A stretch of 15,265 nucleotides of DNA from positions 1 to 15,265 of the forward strand of contig DAOVUC010000009.1 in assembly GCA_030632765.1 (NCBI GenBank), in the 5' to 3' direction. The position numbers and the translations under genes are program-made. The stretch is from Candidatus Dadabacteria bacterium. Lineage in GTDB: Bacteria; Desulfobacterota_D; UBA1144; Nemesobacterales; UBA2774. Below the pieces are notes generated by a model. It had not been told where the DNA came from. It did no database searches and was given only the letters and a program-made list of their open reading frames with translations. Shown here in pieces: positions 6,867 to 14,563 of this stretch (within the stretch, counting starts at the first letter, position 1; each line of letters starts with the position of its first letter).

Positions 6867-8552
6867 CTAGACTACCTCATCATTGTCAATTGATTTTAGC
6901 TTTTCGCCAAGAAGATCGCCAAGTGTAACGTTAGGTTCTGCTTGAGAAGAATTAAAATCGGAAACCCTCTCTTTCTCAATTCTCTGGGTATACCTTCTAA
7001 CGCTAAGGTTCACTTGCCTGTTTCTTCTATCAAAACCAACTACCTGAGCAGTTATTTCATCACCCGGTTTAATTTTCTTTAATACATCTGTTTCTTCTTT
7101 ATTCCCACTAAGCTCATTAGCCCTAATATATCCTTCTATATTGTCTTCAAGCTCTATTACAACTCCCCTCTCTTTTATCTCTTTAACTTTGCCTGTTATT
7201 GCGGACTTACCTTGTCTGTACTTTTGTTGTGCGTTTTCCCAAGGATCGCCCGTAAGCTGTTTTACTCCAAGTCCTACCCTTTCGTTTTTTTCGTCGACAT
7301 TTAATATAACAACATCAATTTCATCGCCTCTATTATAAGATTCTTCAGGATTAACTTTTCCAGCCCATGAGATATTGTCCGGTCTTACAAGTCCGACTAT
7401 ATTCTCAGCAACCTCTACGAAAATTCCTCGATCGGTAACATTTCTTATTTTCCCTTTCAGCAGTGATTTCGGAGGATTTTCTTTTTTGAAGAGCTGCCAC
7501 GGGCTAGGCTCTATTTGTTTTAAGCTTAGCGAAATCCGTCTATTTCCCGAATTGACGTCAATTATTATTGCCTCCACTATACTTCCGGAATCTACTACCT
7601 CTTTGGGATGGCGAAATCTTTTTGTCCATGTTATCTCAGAGACATGTACAAGTCCTTCAATTCCGGGTTCAAGCTCAACGAATACGCCAAAATCCATCAA
7701 AGAAGCTACTTTTCCCTTAATATGGGTACCAGGTTGGTACTTGTCGTTAACTGAATCCCAAGGATCCGGCAATAACGCTTTAAGACTCAGAGTAACTTTT
7801 GCCACTCCCTCAATTTTTAATATTTTTGTGCTTATTTCTTGGTCTACAGATAGGACATCGCTCGGGTGATGTATTCTTCCCCAGGAAAGCTCGCCAATTG
7901 GAATAAATCCCTCTAATCCACCCAAGTCAACAAACACTCCCTGGTTTATCATATTTACAACTTTTCCTTGGATTTCCATGCCCTCTTCGAGCTTGGAAAG
8001 TGTTTCCTTCTTCAAGGCCTCTCTTTGTTCTTCTAAAAATACTTTTCTTGAGACTACAATATCTCTATTTGTATACTTTATGATTCTTACATCTATCTTT
8101 TCGCCTACAAATTTGTCTGTGTCAGATTTAGGTCTTATATCTACCTGTGAAGCCGGAAGAAAGGCTCTAATTTCTGTCAGGCTCCCTATATCAGCTATAA
8201 AACCGCCTTTTACCTTTTGTAGTACTTTAGCTTCTATAAGCTCCCCGCTATCGAACTTATCCTGTATTACTTTATTCTCTTTTATTAGACCTGCTTTTCT
8301 TTTTGAGAGTCTGGGGAGCCCGTGGTCATATTGGTCGAGTATGACCTCGATTTCGTCACCCACTTCAACTTCAAGCTCACCACTCTTTCCATAGAATTCT
8401 TCAGTCGGAGCAACTCCTTCCGACTTGGAGCCAAAATCAATAAAAACATCATCTTTATCGACTCGGACAACTATACCGGTGAATATTTTCCCCTGATCAG
8501 GGACATTCATACTTTCGTCAACTAGTTCTGCAAAATTTTTCTCTTCTACCAT
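6867..8552 (-). CDS. rpsA: 30S ribosomal protein S1
   Basis: The 561-residue protein contains six S1 RNA-binding repeats, at roughly residues 21-87, 103-170, 191-259, 275-346, 363-433 and 449-520. This matches the long S1 of proteobacteria and relatives. Repeats 3 and 4 are the most canonical (GKVVNMINQGVFVDLGG and GKVASLMDFGVFVEL). The first two are the divergent pair that bind the ribosome through S2, the rest bind mRNA. S1 unfolds and docks mRNA leaders at the 30S subunit, which is notable because several genes here have weak Shine-Dalgarno sites. A short acidic tail follows repeat 6. The start ATG has an AGG 4 nt upstream. It sits 87 bp downstream of cmk, the common cmk-rpsA arrangement, and an own promoter with autoregulated leader is possible there. 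Confidence 0.97.
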   Translation of the reverse strand: MVEEKNFAELVDESMNVPDQGKIFTGIVVRVDKDDVFIDFGSKSEGVAPTEEFYGKSGELEVEVGDEIEVILDQYDHGLPRLSKRKAGLIKENKVIQDKFDSGELIEAKVLQKVKGGFIADIGSLTEIRAFLPASQVDIRPKSDTDKFVGEKIDVRIIKYTNRDIVVSRKVFLEEQREALKKETLSKLEEGMEIQGKVVNMINQGVFVDLGGLEGFIPIGELSWGRIHHPSDVLSVDQEISTKILKIEGVAKVTLSLKALLPDPWDSVNDKYQPGTHIKGKVASLMDFGVFVELEPGIEGLVHVSEITWTKRFRHPKEVVDSGSIVEAIIIDVNSGNRRISLSLKQIEPSPWQLFKKENPPKSLLKGKIRNVTDRGIFVEVAENIVGLVRPDNISWAGKVNPEESYNRGDEIDVVILNVDEKNERVGLGVKQLTGDPWENAQQKYRQGKSAITGKVKEIKERGVVIELEDNIEGYIRANELSGNKEETDVLKKIKPGDEITAQVVGFDRRNRQVNLSVRRYTQRIEKERVSDFNSSQAEPNVTLGDLLGEKLKSIDNDEVV

Positions 8553-8639
8553 AGTCCTGCCTTCTCTTAAATTAGATGTGATTCAAATTTACCGGGCGAT
8601 TTTCATTATTAGAATTAGTATTAGGTAGCGTAGGTTCTG

Positions 8640-9317
8640 TTACTCACCTTTAACTTCTGCAATAATTCTGTTTATAACTTCGTCGGCAATAAGATTTGTA
8701 GTATCTATTATTACTGCATTCGGAGCCGGATGCAAGGGAGATTCTAAGCGTTCTTTGTCCTGTTTGTCCCTCAATTCAATCTCTTTTATCATATTATCCG
8801 CCCCAATATTATTGCCACTTTGAGTTAATTGATTATTTCTCCTCTTTGCTCTTTCTTCAATTGTGGCATCTAAATAGAACTTGAATTTAGCGTCCGGAAA
8901 TACATATGTCCCCATATCTCTTCCCTCTACAACTATGTTGCCGTTTAACCCTATTTCTTTCTGTATTTCAACAAGCTTCTTCCTGACTAGGTTCTTTGTG
9001 GCAACATCGGAGGAGAGCCGGGAAATCTCAGGACTTCTAATCTTGTCGGTAATGTCTTCATTGTTCAGGAAAATTATGAGAACATTGTCTTCGTTATTCA
9101 CAAATTTAATATTTGTATTAGCTAGTAATGATGAAAGCTCTTCGTCGTTATTAATATTTAAAGGGTTCCTCTTTACTTGAAGAGCTATTGCCCTATACAT
9201 GGCCCCCGTATCTAAATATGTGAGTCCCAGATATTTAGCGACTGATTTAGCTACAGTGCTTTTTCCGACACCAGAGGGGCCGTCGATGGTTATTATTAGA
9301 TCTTTTTCCATTTTCAT
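8640..9317 (-). CDS. cmk: cytidylate kinase
   Basis: The 225-residue NMP kinase transfers phosphate from ATP to CMP or dCMP in the cytoplasm. The P-loop GPSGVGKST is at residues 13-21. 'YLDTGAMYRAIAL' (about 34-46) is the NMP-binding segment, 'VVEGRDMGTYVFPDA' is the conserved Cmk GRD motif, and 'RAKRR' begins the lid. The closing region 'RDKQDKERLESPLHPAP' is diagnostic for Cmk over other NMP kinases. A second in-frame ATG six bases downstream (MEKD) is an equally possible start. The gene lies between aroA (32 bp) and rpsA, the widespread aroA-cmk-rpsA order. Confidence 0.97.
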   Translation of the reverse strand: MKMEKDLIITIDGPSGVGKSTVAKSVAKYLGLTYLDTGAMYRAIALQVKRNPLNINNDEELSSLLANTNIKFVNNEDNVLIIFLNNEDITDKIRSPEISRLSSDVATKNLVRKKLVEIQKEIGLNGNIVVEGRDMGTYVFPDAKFKFYLDATIEERAKRRNNQLTQSGNNIGADNMIKEIELRDKQDKERLESPLHPAPNAVIIDTTNLIADEVINRIIAEVKGE

Positions 9318-9349
9318 ATTTGTAGGGTTTTGATATTAGGATAATTCAT

Positions 9350-10639
9350 TTATTGACGGAGTTCATCTATAACCTTAAAAAAGCCCGGATAAGAAACAGA
9401 AACACACTCAGCATCCAGTATCTCGGTTTCTCCTTTAGCGCGGGTTCCCGCAATTGCAATTGACATTGCTATTCTATGGTCACCCCAGCTTGAACATGTG
9501 GATCCCGTTAAAGACTCAGACCCATGAATAGACATACCATCTTCAAATTCCTCAATGCGGGCGCCTAATTTCCGAAGTTCAGTTGCCATAGCTTTAATCC
9601 TATCTGTTTCTTTTACTCTAAGTTCTCTAGCGTCCCGTATTAAGCTCTCCCCCTCTGCAAAACATGCGGCCACCGCAACAAGAGGCAGCTCATCGATTGC
9701 TTTAGGTATAAGCTCTCCACTAATTTCAGTTGCGTGAAGATCGCTTGAACGGGCTATTATATCTCCTATAGGCTCACCATTTGCCTCTCTTTCATTTATG
9801 ATATCTATATTCCCGCCCATATTTTTTAGGATATCAATTATTCCGGTTCTAAGGGGACTAATTCCGACGTTTTTAATTAGAACTTCGGAACCCGGGGTAA
9901 TAAGCGCTGCAACTATGAAAAAAGCTGCGGAAGATATGTCGGCAGGAACGATGATCTCACCAGATTCAATTCTCTCAGCTTTTATAATTTTGATGCTATT
10001 GCCACTTTTTTCAATAGGGATCCCAAGATAAGAGAGCATTCTTTCGGTATGGTCTCTTGAAGGCTCTGGTTCTATAACTTCAGTTTCGCCTTGGGCGTAA
10101 AGGCCGGCAAGTAAAATGGCTGATTTTACCTGAGCACTCGCAACTGGTAGTTCATAGCTAATTCCTTTGAGTTTGCTGCCGGTTATTGTTAGAGGTAGTT
10201 TATTTCCATCTTCTTTTCCTGTAATTTGGGCTCCCATTAAAGAGAGTGGGCCGACAACTCTTCTCATCGGTCTTGCTTGGAGATACTTATCCCCGTCTAA
10301 GATAGAAGTAAAAACTTGGGCACTTAAAAGACCACATAGCAACCGAGTGGTTGTGCCGGAGTTGCCGCAGTCAATAACTTTTTCAGGCTCCTGCAAACCA
10401 TATAGCCCCTTTCCAATAATATCTGCCTGGGTTCCATTAATTCCTATTGTAATTCCTAGAGCTCTCATAGCATTTGCGGTTGAAAGCGTATCATCAGAAA
10501 TTAAAAAGTCCTTAACTACTGAATGTCCATTTGCTATAGAGCATAGTATTAAGGACCTGTGGGAAATAGACTTGTCTCCGGGAGGTGTTATCTCTCCTCT
10601 AAGAGGTGCAGAACTACCTTTAATTATTTCTTTGGACAT
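9350..10639 (-). CDS. aroA: EPSP synthase (3-phosphoshikimate 1-carboxyvinyltransferase)
   Basis: The 429-residue enzyme joins shikimate-3-phosphate and phosphoenolpyruvate in the sixth step of the shikimate pathway. It has the full two-domain inside-out barrel: 'PGDKSISHRSLIL' (20-32, substrate Lys23), 'CGNSGTTTRL' (91-100), 'RPMRRVVGPL' (123-132), 'PVASAQVKSA' (165-174), 'RDHTE' (195-199), then IDELP, RVKETDRI and WGDHRIAMS near the C-terminus. GDKS, SAQVK and RDHTE resemble the class II (Bacillus/CP4-like) enzymes rather than the E. coli type. The residue corresponding to the CP4 active-site alanine is glycine here (Gly95 in GNSGT). It is the first gene of the minus-strand cluster. Its ATG is only 3 bp from the start of a possible plus-strand mini-ORF, so the divergent signals overlap. 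Confidence 0.97.
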   Translation of the reverse strand: MSKEIIKGSSAPLRGEITPPGDKSISHRSLILCSIANGHSVVKDFLISDDTLSTANAMRALGITIGINGTQADIIGKGLYGLQEPEKVIDCGNSGTTTRLLCGLLSAQVFTSILDGDKYLQARPMRRVVGPLSLMGAQITGKEDGNKLPLTITGSKLKGISYELPVASAQVKSAILLAGLYAQGETEVIEPEPSRDHTERMLSYLGIPIEKSGNSIKIIKAERIESGEIIVPADISSAAFFIVAALITPGSEVLIKNVGISPLRTGIIDILKNMGGNIDIINEREANGEPIGDIIARSSDLHATEISGELIPKAIDELPLVAVAACFAEGESLIRDARELRVKETDRIKAMATELRKLGARIEEFEDGMSIHGSESLTGSTCSSWGDHRIAMSIAIAGTRAKGETEILDAECVSVSYPGFFKVIDELRQ

Positions 10640-10642
10640 ATC

Positions 10643-10741
10643 ATGAGTTTTAATAATATACTTTTAAGACTATTTTGCCTGATAATTGTCATAGGTAAAA
10701 TTGTATTACTTATACTCAAAAAGGAAGCATATGATGATTAA
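10643..10741 (+). CDS. possible 32-residue membrane mini-protein or leader peptide
   Basis: ATG at 10643 opens a 32-codon frame ending at TAA 10739-10741. The product would be one hydrophobic helix (about 6-25: LLRLFCLIIVIGKIVLLIL) followed by a charged KKEAYDD end. The last bases overlap the start codons of the next gene (ATGATG at 10731), and that gene's AAGGAA site lies inside this frame, an arrangement typical of translational coupling. A weak GGA (10634-10636) lies 6 nt before the ATG, inside aroA. The reading frame is seen directly. Whether it is expressed is unproven, and AT-rich intergenic DNA yields hydrophobic frames by chance. Confidence 0.3.
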   Translation: MSFNNILLRLFCLIIVIGKIVLLILKKEAYDD

Positions 10742-11714
10742 ACACAATAGACCCGAATTAACCGACTACTTTCTAATAATATTTTTTGTCTTATTCACGA
10801 TTTTTTTAGTAGAAGAAATGAGCCGGGCCGCTCTATGCACTAAATGGGATGAGGGTACAAAATCAGGAACGCTCGATCATAATTTAATCAATGAGGCTTC
10901 AGGGATTGAAGCTTCAAATGAGTTCCCGGGAAGGCTCTATCATGTTAATGATTCAGGAGGCGGACATTATTTTTACATTACAGATTCTAAAGGTGGTAAG
11001 ACACAGAAGATAAGGATAGAAGGAGTTGTTCCTAAGAGGTCTGATTTTGAAGATATAAGTTTAGGCAAATGTTCTAGTAATAAATCATGTATTTTTATCG
11101 CTGACATCGGCGACAATCGTAAGAGAAGGGAGTTTGTTGAGATTATTATTATTGAAGAACTCGAAAAATATGGACACTCGGTTTATCCCCTTAGAAGACT
11201 AAAACTTGTATATCCCGACCGCTCTCACAATGCTGAAGGTATGGCAGTACATCCTAACGGAGACATATACATACTTACCAAAGAAGAAAACCTTAATGAA
11301 TCAGAGGCTTATCCCGCAAAATTATACAGACTATCAAATGAAAAACGGCAAAACTCAGGAAATAAGGAGCAGCTCCTTGAATTTATTTCTGAAATAGATC
11401 TTCCCTATATTAACCCCTCGGGAACGGTCTACGGACAGGTGATATCAGCATTTGATATTGCTCCTGATGGAAAGAGTTTTCTAGTATTAACCTATGAGAA
11501 TGCATTTGAATTTAATACGGATCTTTCTCAATCAAGAATGAAGAAGTCTCGTCAATTAAAAAAAGGACAAGATTACAATGTGGTCGAGCTTAAGTCTTTG
11601 CCGCAGCAGGAGAGTATTTCTTATTTGCCCGATGGTAGGAGCCTTTTGTACAATACAGAATATCACTGGTTTGAGGCGCCTATTATCAGAGTTGATTGCT
11701 TGGATAACCGCTAA
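10731..11714 (+). CDS. secreted beta-propeller-like protein of unknown function
   Basis: The roughly 327-residue protein begins with an N-terminal hydrophobic segment (about 14-26), probably a Sec signal or membrane anchor. The rest reads like repeated propeller blades: 'LYHVNDSGGGHYFYITD', 'SDFEDISLG', 'CIFIADIGDNRKRR', 'HNAEGMAVHPNGDIYILTKE', 'ISAFDIAPDGKSFLVLTYE' and 'ISYLPDGRSLLYNTE'. The NDSGG, DFEDI and DIGDN motifs match a widespread set of bacterial hypothetical proteins with NHL/WD40-like folds. No catalytic signature is evident. AAGGAA at 721-726 of the 10 kb line (10721-10726) lies 4 nt before ATG 10731 and 7 nt before a second ATG at 10734, so either may be used. Its stop is 2 bp from the end of the convergent permease gene, leaving no room for a separate terminator. 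Confidence 0.75.
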   Translation: MMIKHNRPELTDYFLIIFFVLFTIFLVEEMSRAALCTKWDEGTKSGTLDHNLINEASGIEASNEFPGRLYHVNDSGGGHYFYITDSKGGKTQKIRIEGVVPKRSDFEDISLGKCSSNKSCIFIADIGDNRKRREFVEIIIIEELEKYGHSVYPLRRLKLVYPDRSHNAEGMAVHPNGDIYILTKEENLNESEAYPAKLYRLSNEKRQNSGNKEQLLEFISEIDLPYINPSGTVYGQVISAFDIAPDGKSFLVLTYENAFEFNTDLSQSRMKKSRQLKKGQDYNVVELKSLPQQESISYLPDGRSLLYNTEYHWFEAPIIRVDCLDNR

Positions 11715-11716
11715 CC

Positions 11717-12592
11717 TTATTTCATAAGAAAAGCGAGAATGACAGGGGTTGTAACAATTGATATTATTGTCCCGGCCAATATTATGGAAGCAACTGTTTT
11801 AGAGTCCTGGTTATATTTTTCTGCCAGTACAAAATTAAATATCGCCGGCGGCATTGCGGATTGAAGAATAACAACTTTTGCCGCCACTCCGTCAAGTTTA
11901 AATATCCATACTACAAATACTCCAAGCATTACCCCAACAAATACTCTCATACCACCAATTAGAAAAGACCTGCCCGCGTGAGTAATCCTTACTTCTGACA
12001 GTTTATAGCCCAGAGCAAATATCATTGTCGGTATACTGGCCTGCCCCAAAAGATCCACTGCCCTAAAAAGAGCAGTCGGGATTTCAACATCTGATACGCT
12101 GAGTAGTACCCCTGCTACTGCAGAGTAGACAAGTGGTAATTTTAATATTTCAAGTGGGCTCTTATCGTAGTTTAAAACCATAATTCCCACTGTGTAGTGA
12201 AGAATTGTTGTAGAAACCATATAGAGTATTCCAACTTTGAATCCAGTTTCTCCAAACGCAAATAAAATTAAAGGAAGTCCCATATTGCCTGTATTGGCAA
12301 AGAGGATAGGCGGCAAATAAACCTTTATAGGTAAATTCAGTTTTTTTACAGCCAGATAGCCGATAATAGATGAAACGCCGATAATTATGCATACCGAAAT
12401 AAATACTATTCCCGCAAGGCTTATCTCAATTGTGTCCTTGGAGAGTGAGGATAGTATTAACGCCGGAGTAGCAAGGTAGATTACAAAATCGTTTACCGAA
12501 GAAAGATCAATCTTTTTTCTTTTGCCAAATAAGTATCCAATGGATGCTATTAGAAATACAGGAAGAACTACGTTGATAATTTGGCTTGAAAT
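11717..12592 (-). CDS. AEC (auxin efflux carrier) family permease with abnormal start
   Basis: Translation gives about 291 residues of an integral membrane transporter with some ten hydrophobic segments, near the normal length of bacterial AEC proteins (about 300). 'INVVLPVFLIASIGYLFGK' is the typical N-terminal helix, 'LATPALILSSLS' the next hallmark, 'LFANTGNMGLPL' the central conserved motif, and 'SAMPPAIFNFVLAEKYNQD' the second-half motif. Members export small organic anions such as malate or malonate; the substrate here is unknown. The frame is open from the AEAGGAG-type leader to the stop, but there is no ATG, GTG or TTG in frame before a TTG deep inside at 12316. The natural start position is an ATT at 12592-12590, 10 nt after AAGGAG (12608-12603). 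Either AUU is used, or the start codon has been lost by mutation or misread. It lies 120 bp downstream of fabH on the same strand. Confidence 0.8.
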   Translation of the reverse strand: MSSQIINVVLPVFLIASIGYLFGKRKKIDLSSVNDFVIYLATPALILSSLSKDTIEISLAGIVFISVCIIIGVSSIIGYLAVKKLNLPIKVYLPPILFANTGNMGLPLILFAFGETGFKVGILYMVSTTILHYTVGIMVLNYDKSPLEILKLPLVYSAVAGVLLSVSDVEIPTALFRAVDLLGQASIPTMIFALGYKLSEVRITHAGRSFLIGGMRVFVGVMLGVFVVWIFKLDGVAAKVVILQSAMPPAIFNFVLAEKYNQDSKTVASIILAGTIISIVTTPVILAFLMK

Positions 12593-12712
12593 AGTTGCGA
12601 ATCTCCTTTCAATCCTCAGAACGATTTTTTGAGTAGGACATTCATTTTACCTGAGTATTACTTAGCTTAATATTTACTGGGGAGGGGGTTAAAACATGAA
12701 ATTTTAGAGTAA

Positions 12713-13690
12713 TTACCACCTTACTACTGAAGCGCCCCAAGTGAATCCGGCGCCGAACGCGGAGAAAACTACAATATCGCCCCTTTTCAATCTGCCGCTT
12801 TTAACGGCTTCATCAAGCGCAATAGGCACGGAGGCTGAGGAGGTGTTACCGTATTTATCCAAGTTGCTAAACACTTTTTCCTCCGGCAATTCTAAACGTT
12901 TTCTAACCGATTCAATGATTCTGTAGTTCGCCTGATGCGGTATTAATAGATCAATATCATCGGGTGTAATATCTGCCAATCTAATAGCCTCAAGTGAGGA
13001 TGATTGAAGGGCTTTTACTGCCTCTTTAAATACTTCTTTACCTTCCATCTGTAAAAAGTGGCTGCCGTTCTTTAGGCTTTCTTCTGAAGTAGGGAGACGA
13101 GACCCGCCTGCCGGCATATAAAGGAATTCCCAGCCATCCCCATTAGCTCCAAGACAGGAAGATAGGATCCCCGGGGTATCTGAAGTAGTAATGACTGCTG
13201 CCCCAGCTCCGTCTCCGAATAAAATACAGGTCGTCCGGTCTTCATAGTTCATTATTTTTGATATTGTTTCGGCCCCAACTACGAGAAGATTTTTAGAGCC
13301 ACCGCCTTGAATCATTCCTTTTGCCACATGTAGCGCATATATAAATCCGGAACACCCTGCAAGCACATCAAAAGCAAAGGCATTTTTTGCCCCTAGTAGG
13401 CTTTGAAGTACACAAGCTGTGGAAGGGAAGATGAAGTCAGGCGTAATTGTCCCGACTACAATACCGTCTATGTCTTCAGGATCCATGGAAGCATCTTCTA
13501 ATGCTTTTAACGCCGCTTCATAGGCAAGATCAGATGAGGCTACTTCAGGCGCGGCTATTCTACGTTCAACAATACCGGTCCTTGAGCGTATCCACTCATC
13601 GGAAGTATCTATCATCTTCTCAAAATCGGTATTGGATAATACCTTTTCAGGTACGGAAGAACCAATTCCTAGAAACTTTACAAAACTCAA
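12713..13690 (-). CDS. fabH: beta-ketoacyl-ACP synthase III
   Basis: The 325-residue thiolase-fold enzyme condenses an acyl-CoA primer with malonyl-ACP to start type II fatty acid synthesis. The catalytic triad is visible: Cys113 (LAGCSGF), His252 (IPHQANYRI) and Asn282 (YGNTSSAS). 'DEWIRSRTGIVERR' (31-44) and 'LFGDGAGAAV' (157-166) are further FabH hallmarks, and the length is typical. The start must be the TTG at 13690, since an in-frame TGA lies nine bases upstream. AAGGAG (13707-13702) lies 11 nt before it, with an out-of-frame ATG in between. No plsX, fabD or acpP is adjacent, so this is not the classic fatty-acid cluster. It follows an unknown gene by 63 bp and precedes the AEC permease. 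Confidence 0.95.
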   Translation of the reverse strand: MSFVKFLGIGSSVPEKVLSNTDFEKMIDTSDEWIRSRTGIVERRIAAPEVASSDLAYEAALKALEDASMDPEDIDGIVVGTITPDFIFPSTACVLQSLLGAKNAFAFDVLAGCSGFIYALHVAKGMIQGGGSKNLLVVGAETISKIMNYEDRTTCILFGDGAGAAVITTSDTPGILSSCLGANGDGWEFLYMPAGGSRLPTSEESLKNGSHFLQMEGKEVFKEAVKALQSSSLEAIRLADITPDDIDLLIPHQANYRIIESVRKRLELPEEKVFSNLDKYGNTSSASVPIALDEAVKSGRLKRGDIVVFSAFGAGFTWGASVVRW

Positions 13691-13753
13691 GTTTATTCAT
13701 ACTCCTTAGGTTGCTGATGGGATATTATCAGGCAACCAATCTCTTTTGTCAAA

Positions 13754-14221
13754 CTATTGAGCAGCTTTATTAATCAGCGAATTTAACTGTGACTTATCCT
13801 CTTTGTTGAGCTCTATAGTTTTAGAATATTCAATTTTTGTATTGAAGAAAAGAATATCAAAATGATTTTGCTCTTGAAGTTTTTTAAGTAGGTCGATTTC
13901 TCCCATAGATTCAGTGTTAAAAAAATATTCAAATTTAAATGAAGTATTGGAAACAGTCTTTATTTCTATATGCATTCCCAAAGATGGAAATTCTGGCCTT
14001 TCTACCAACTCAAAATTAAAAGTTAATCCATTGATATTCTTGAGCAGTTTTATTTCTTCAAGAGGACTTTTTATTATCAATGTTGCTTTATTGTTTAAAG
14101 AGACAAAAATGCAACCGGATTCTATTAGAGAAAGCGATATTTCAGTATCGAAAGGTAGATCTATGTCTTCAAGCGTTTGACTAGAATGTTTAAGTAAGGG
14201 CTTTATTATTAAGGATAACAA
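13754..14221 (-). CDS. hypothetical protein upstream of fabH
   Basis: I do not recognise this protein. From the TTG at 14221 it is 155 residues: a short hydrophobic start (about 1-10), then alternating hydrophobic and charged segments suggesting a mixed alpha/beta soluble fold, and a Lys/Glu-rich helical C-terminus. It has no signal peptide of normal length, no clear metal or nucleotide motif, and a single cysteine. GGAG at 14232-14229 lies exactly 7 nt before this TTG, which decides the start. Longer versions from an ATG at 14263 or a TTG at 14275 have no ribosome site. A cytosolic or membrane-peripheral role is likely but unproven. It is the first gene of a probable operon with fabH (63 bp gap) and the AEC permease. 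Confidence 0.6.
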   Translation of the reverse strand: MLSLIIKPLLKHSSQTLEDIDLPFDTEISLSLIESGCIFVSLNNKATLIIKSPLEEIKLLKNINGLTFNFELVERPEFPSLGMHIEIKTVSNTSFKFEYFFNTESMGEIDLLKKLQEQNHFDILFFNTKIEYSKTIELNKEDKSQLNSLINKAAQ

Positions 14222-14563
14222 TTTCAATCTCCAACATTGTAAGGGATTGATATATAATAGCATTTTATAGTACAATTATCGTTTTGTTCTACAGATTGGC
14301 TTATAAAATCTAAAGAAATGAGAAAATATTTGGCTGGTTTTACAAATTTTTGCTTGACATATATATATAAAATTTATTAGTATCAAGGTATTGGTTAGAT
14401 TAATCATAAAGATTAACTGATTGTTTTTGATGGGATTTGGATAAATTTGGGACTGGGATAAATAAAGATTAAAACCAAACAAGATAAATATTGGGAGTTA
14501 CTCGTTCTTTAATATGGAGAAGTGTGATAGTATTGTTAATAATGTAATAAGGAGGAGATAAAG
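14222..14563. other. divergent intergenic region with long leader
   Basis: This 342-bp AT-rich spacer separates the minus-strand unknown gene from the plus-strand small membrane protein. It holds the TTGACA promoter, a perfect GATTAATC palindrome at about 14397-14404, and a purine-rich leader with a near-exact direct repeat (TTGGATAAAT at 14437-14446, TGGGATAAAT at 14454-14463). It also holds a possible 15-codon frame, MEKCDSIVNNVIRRR, at 14514-14561, whose stop lies just before the next ATG. On the minus side several TATAAA/TATATA-like strings near 14255-14270 could be a -10 box, but no convincing -35 pairs with them. No tRNA or known riboswitch was recognised. Confidence 0.5.
14354..14383 (+). 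promoter_or_regulatory. sigma70-type promoter
   Basis: A perfect -35 TTGACA (14354-14359) is followed, after an 18-bp spacer of alternating AT, by TAGTAT (14378-14383), four of six matches to the -10 consensus. Predicted transcription would start near 14390 and leave a leader of about 170 nt before the small membrane protein gene at 14564. Confidence 0.5.

Noticed and set aside
7375..8525. Long plus-strand frames opposite rpsA
   Set aside because: They are mirror frames of a clearly real S1 gene, rich in Ser, Thr and Phe, without ribosome sites or family signatures.
10686..10716. TTGTCA and TATACT as a promoter for the secreted propeller gene
   Set aside because: The spacer is 19 bp and transcription would begin at the ribosome site, leaving almost no leader.
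14276..14482. 68-codon minus-strand open frame rich in Ile, Tyr and Asn
   Set aside because: It lies across the TTGACA promoter, reflects AT-rich spacer composition, and has no ribosome site.
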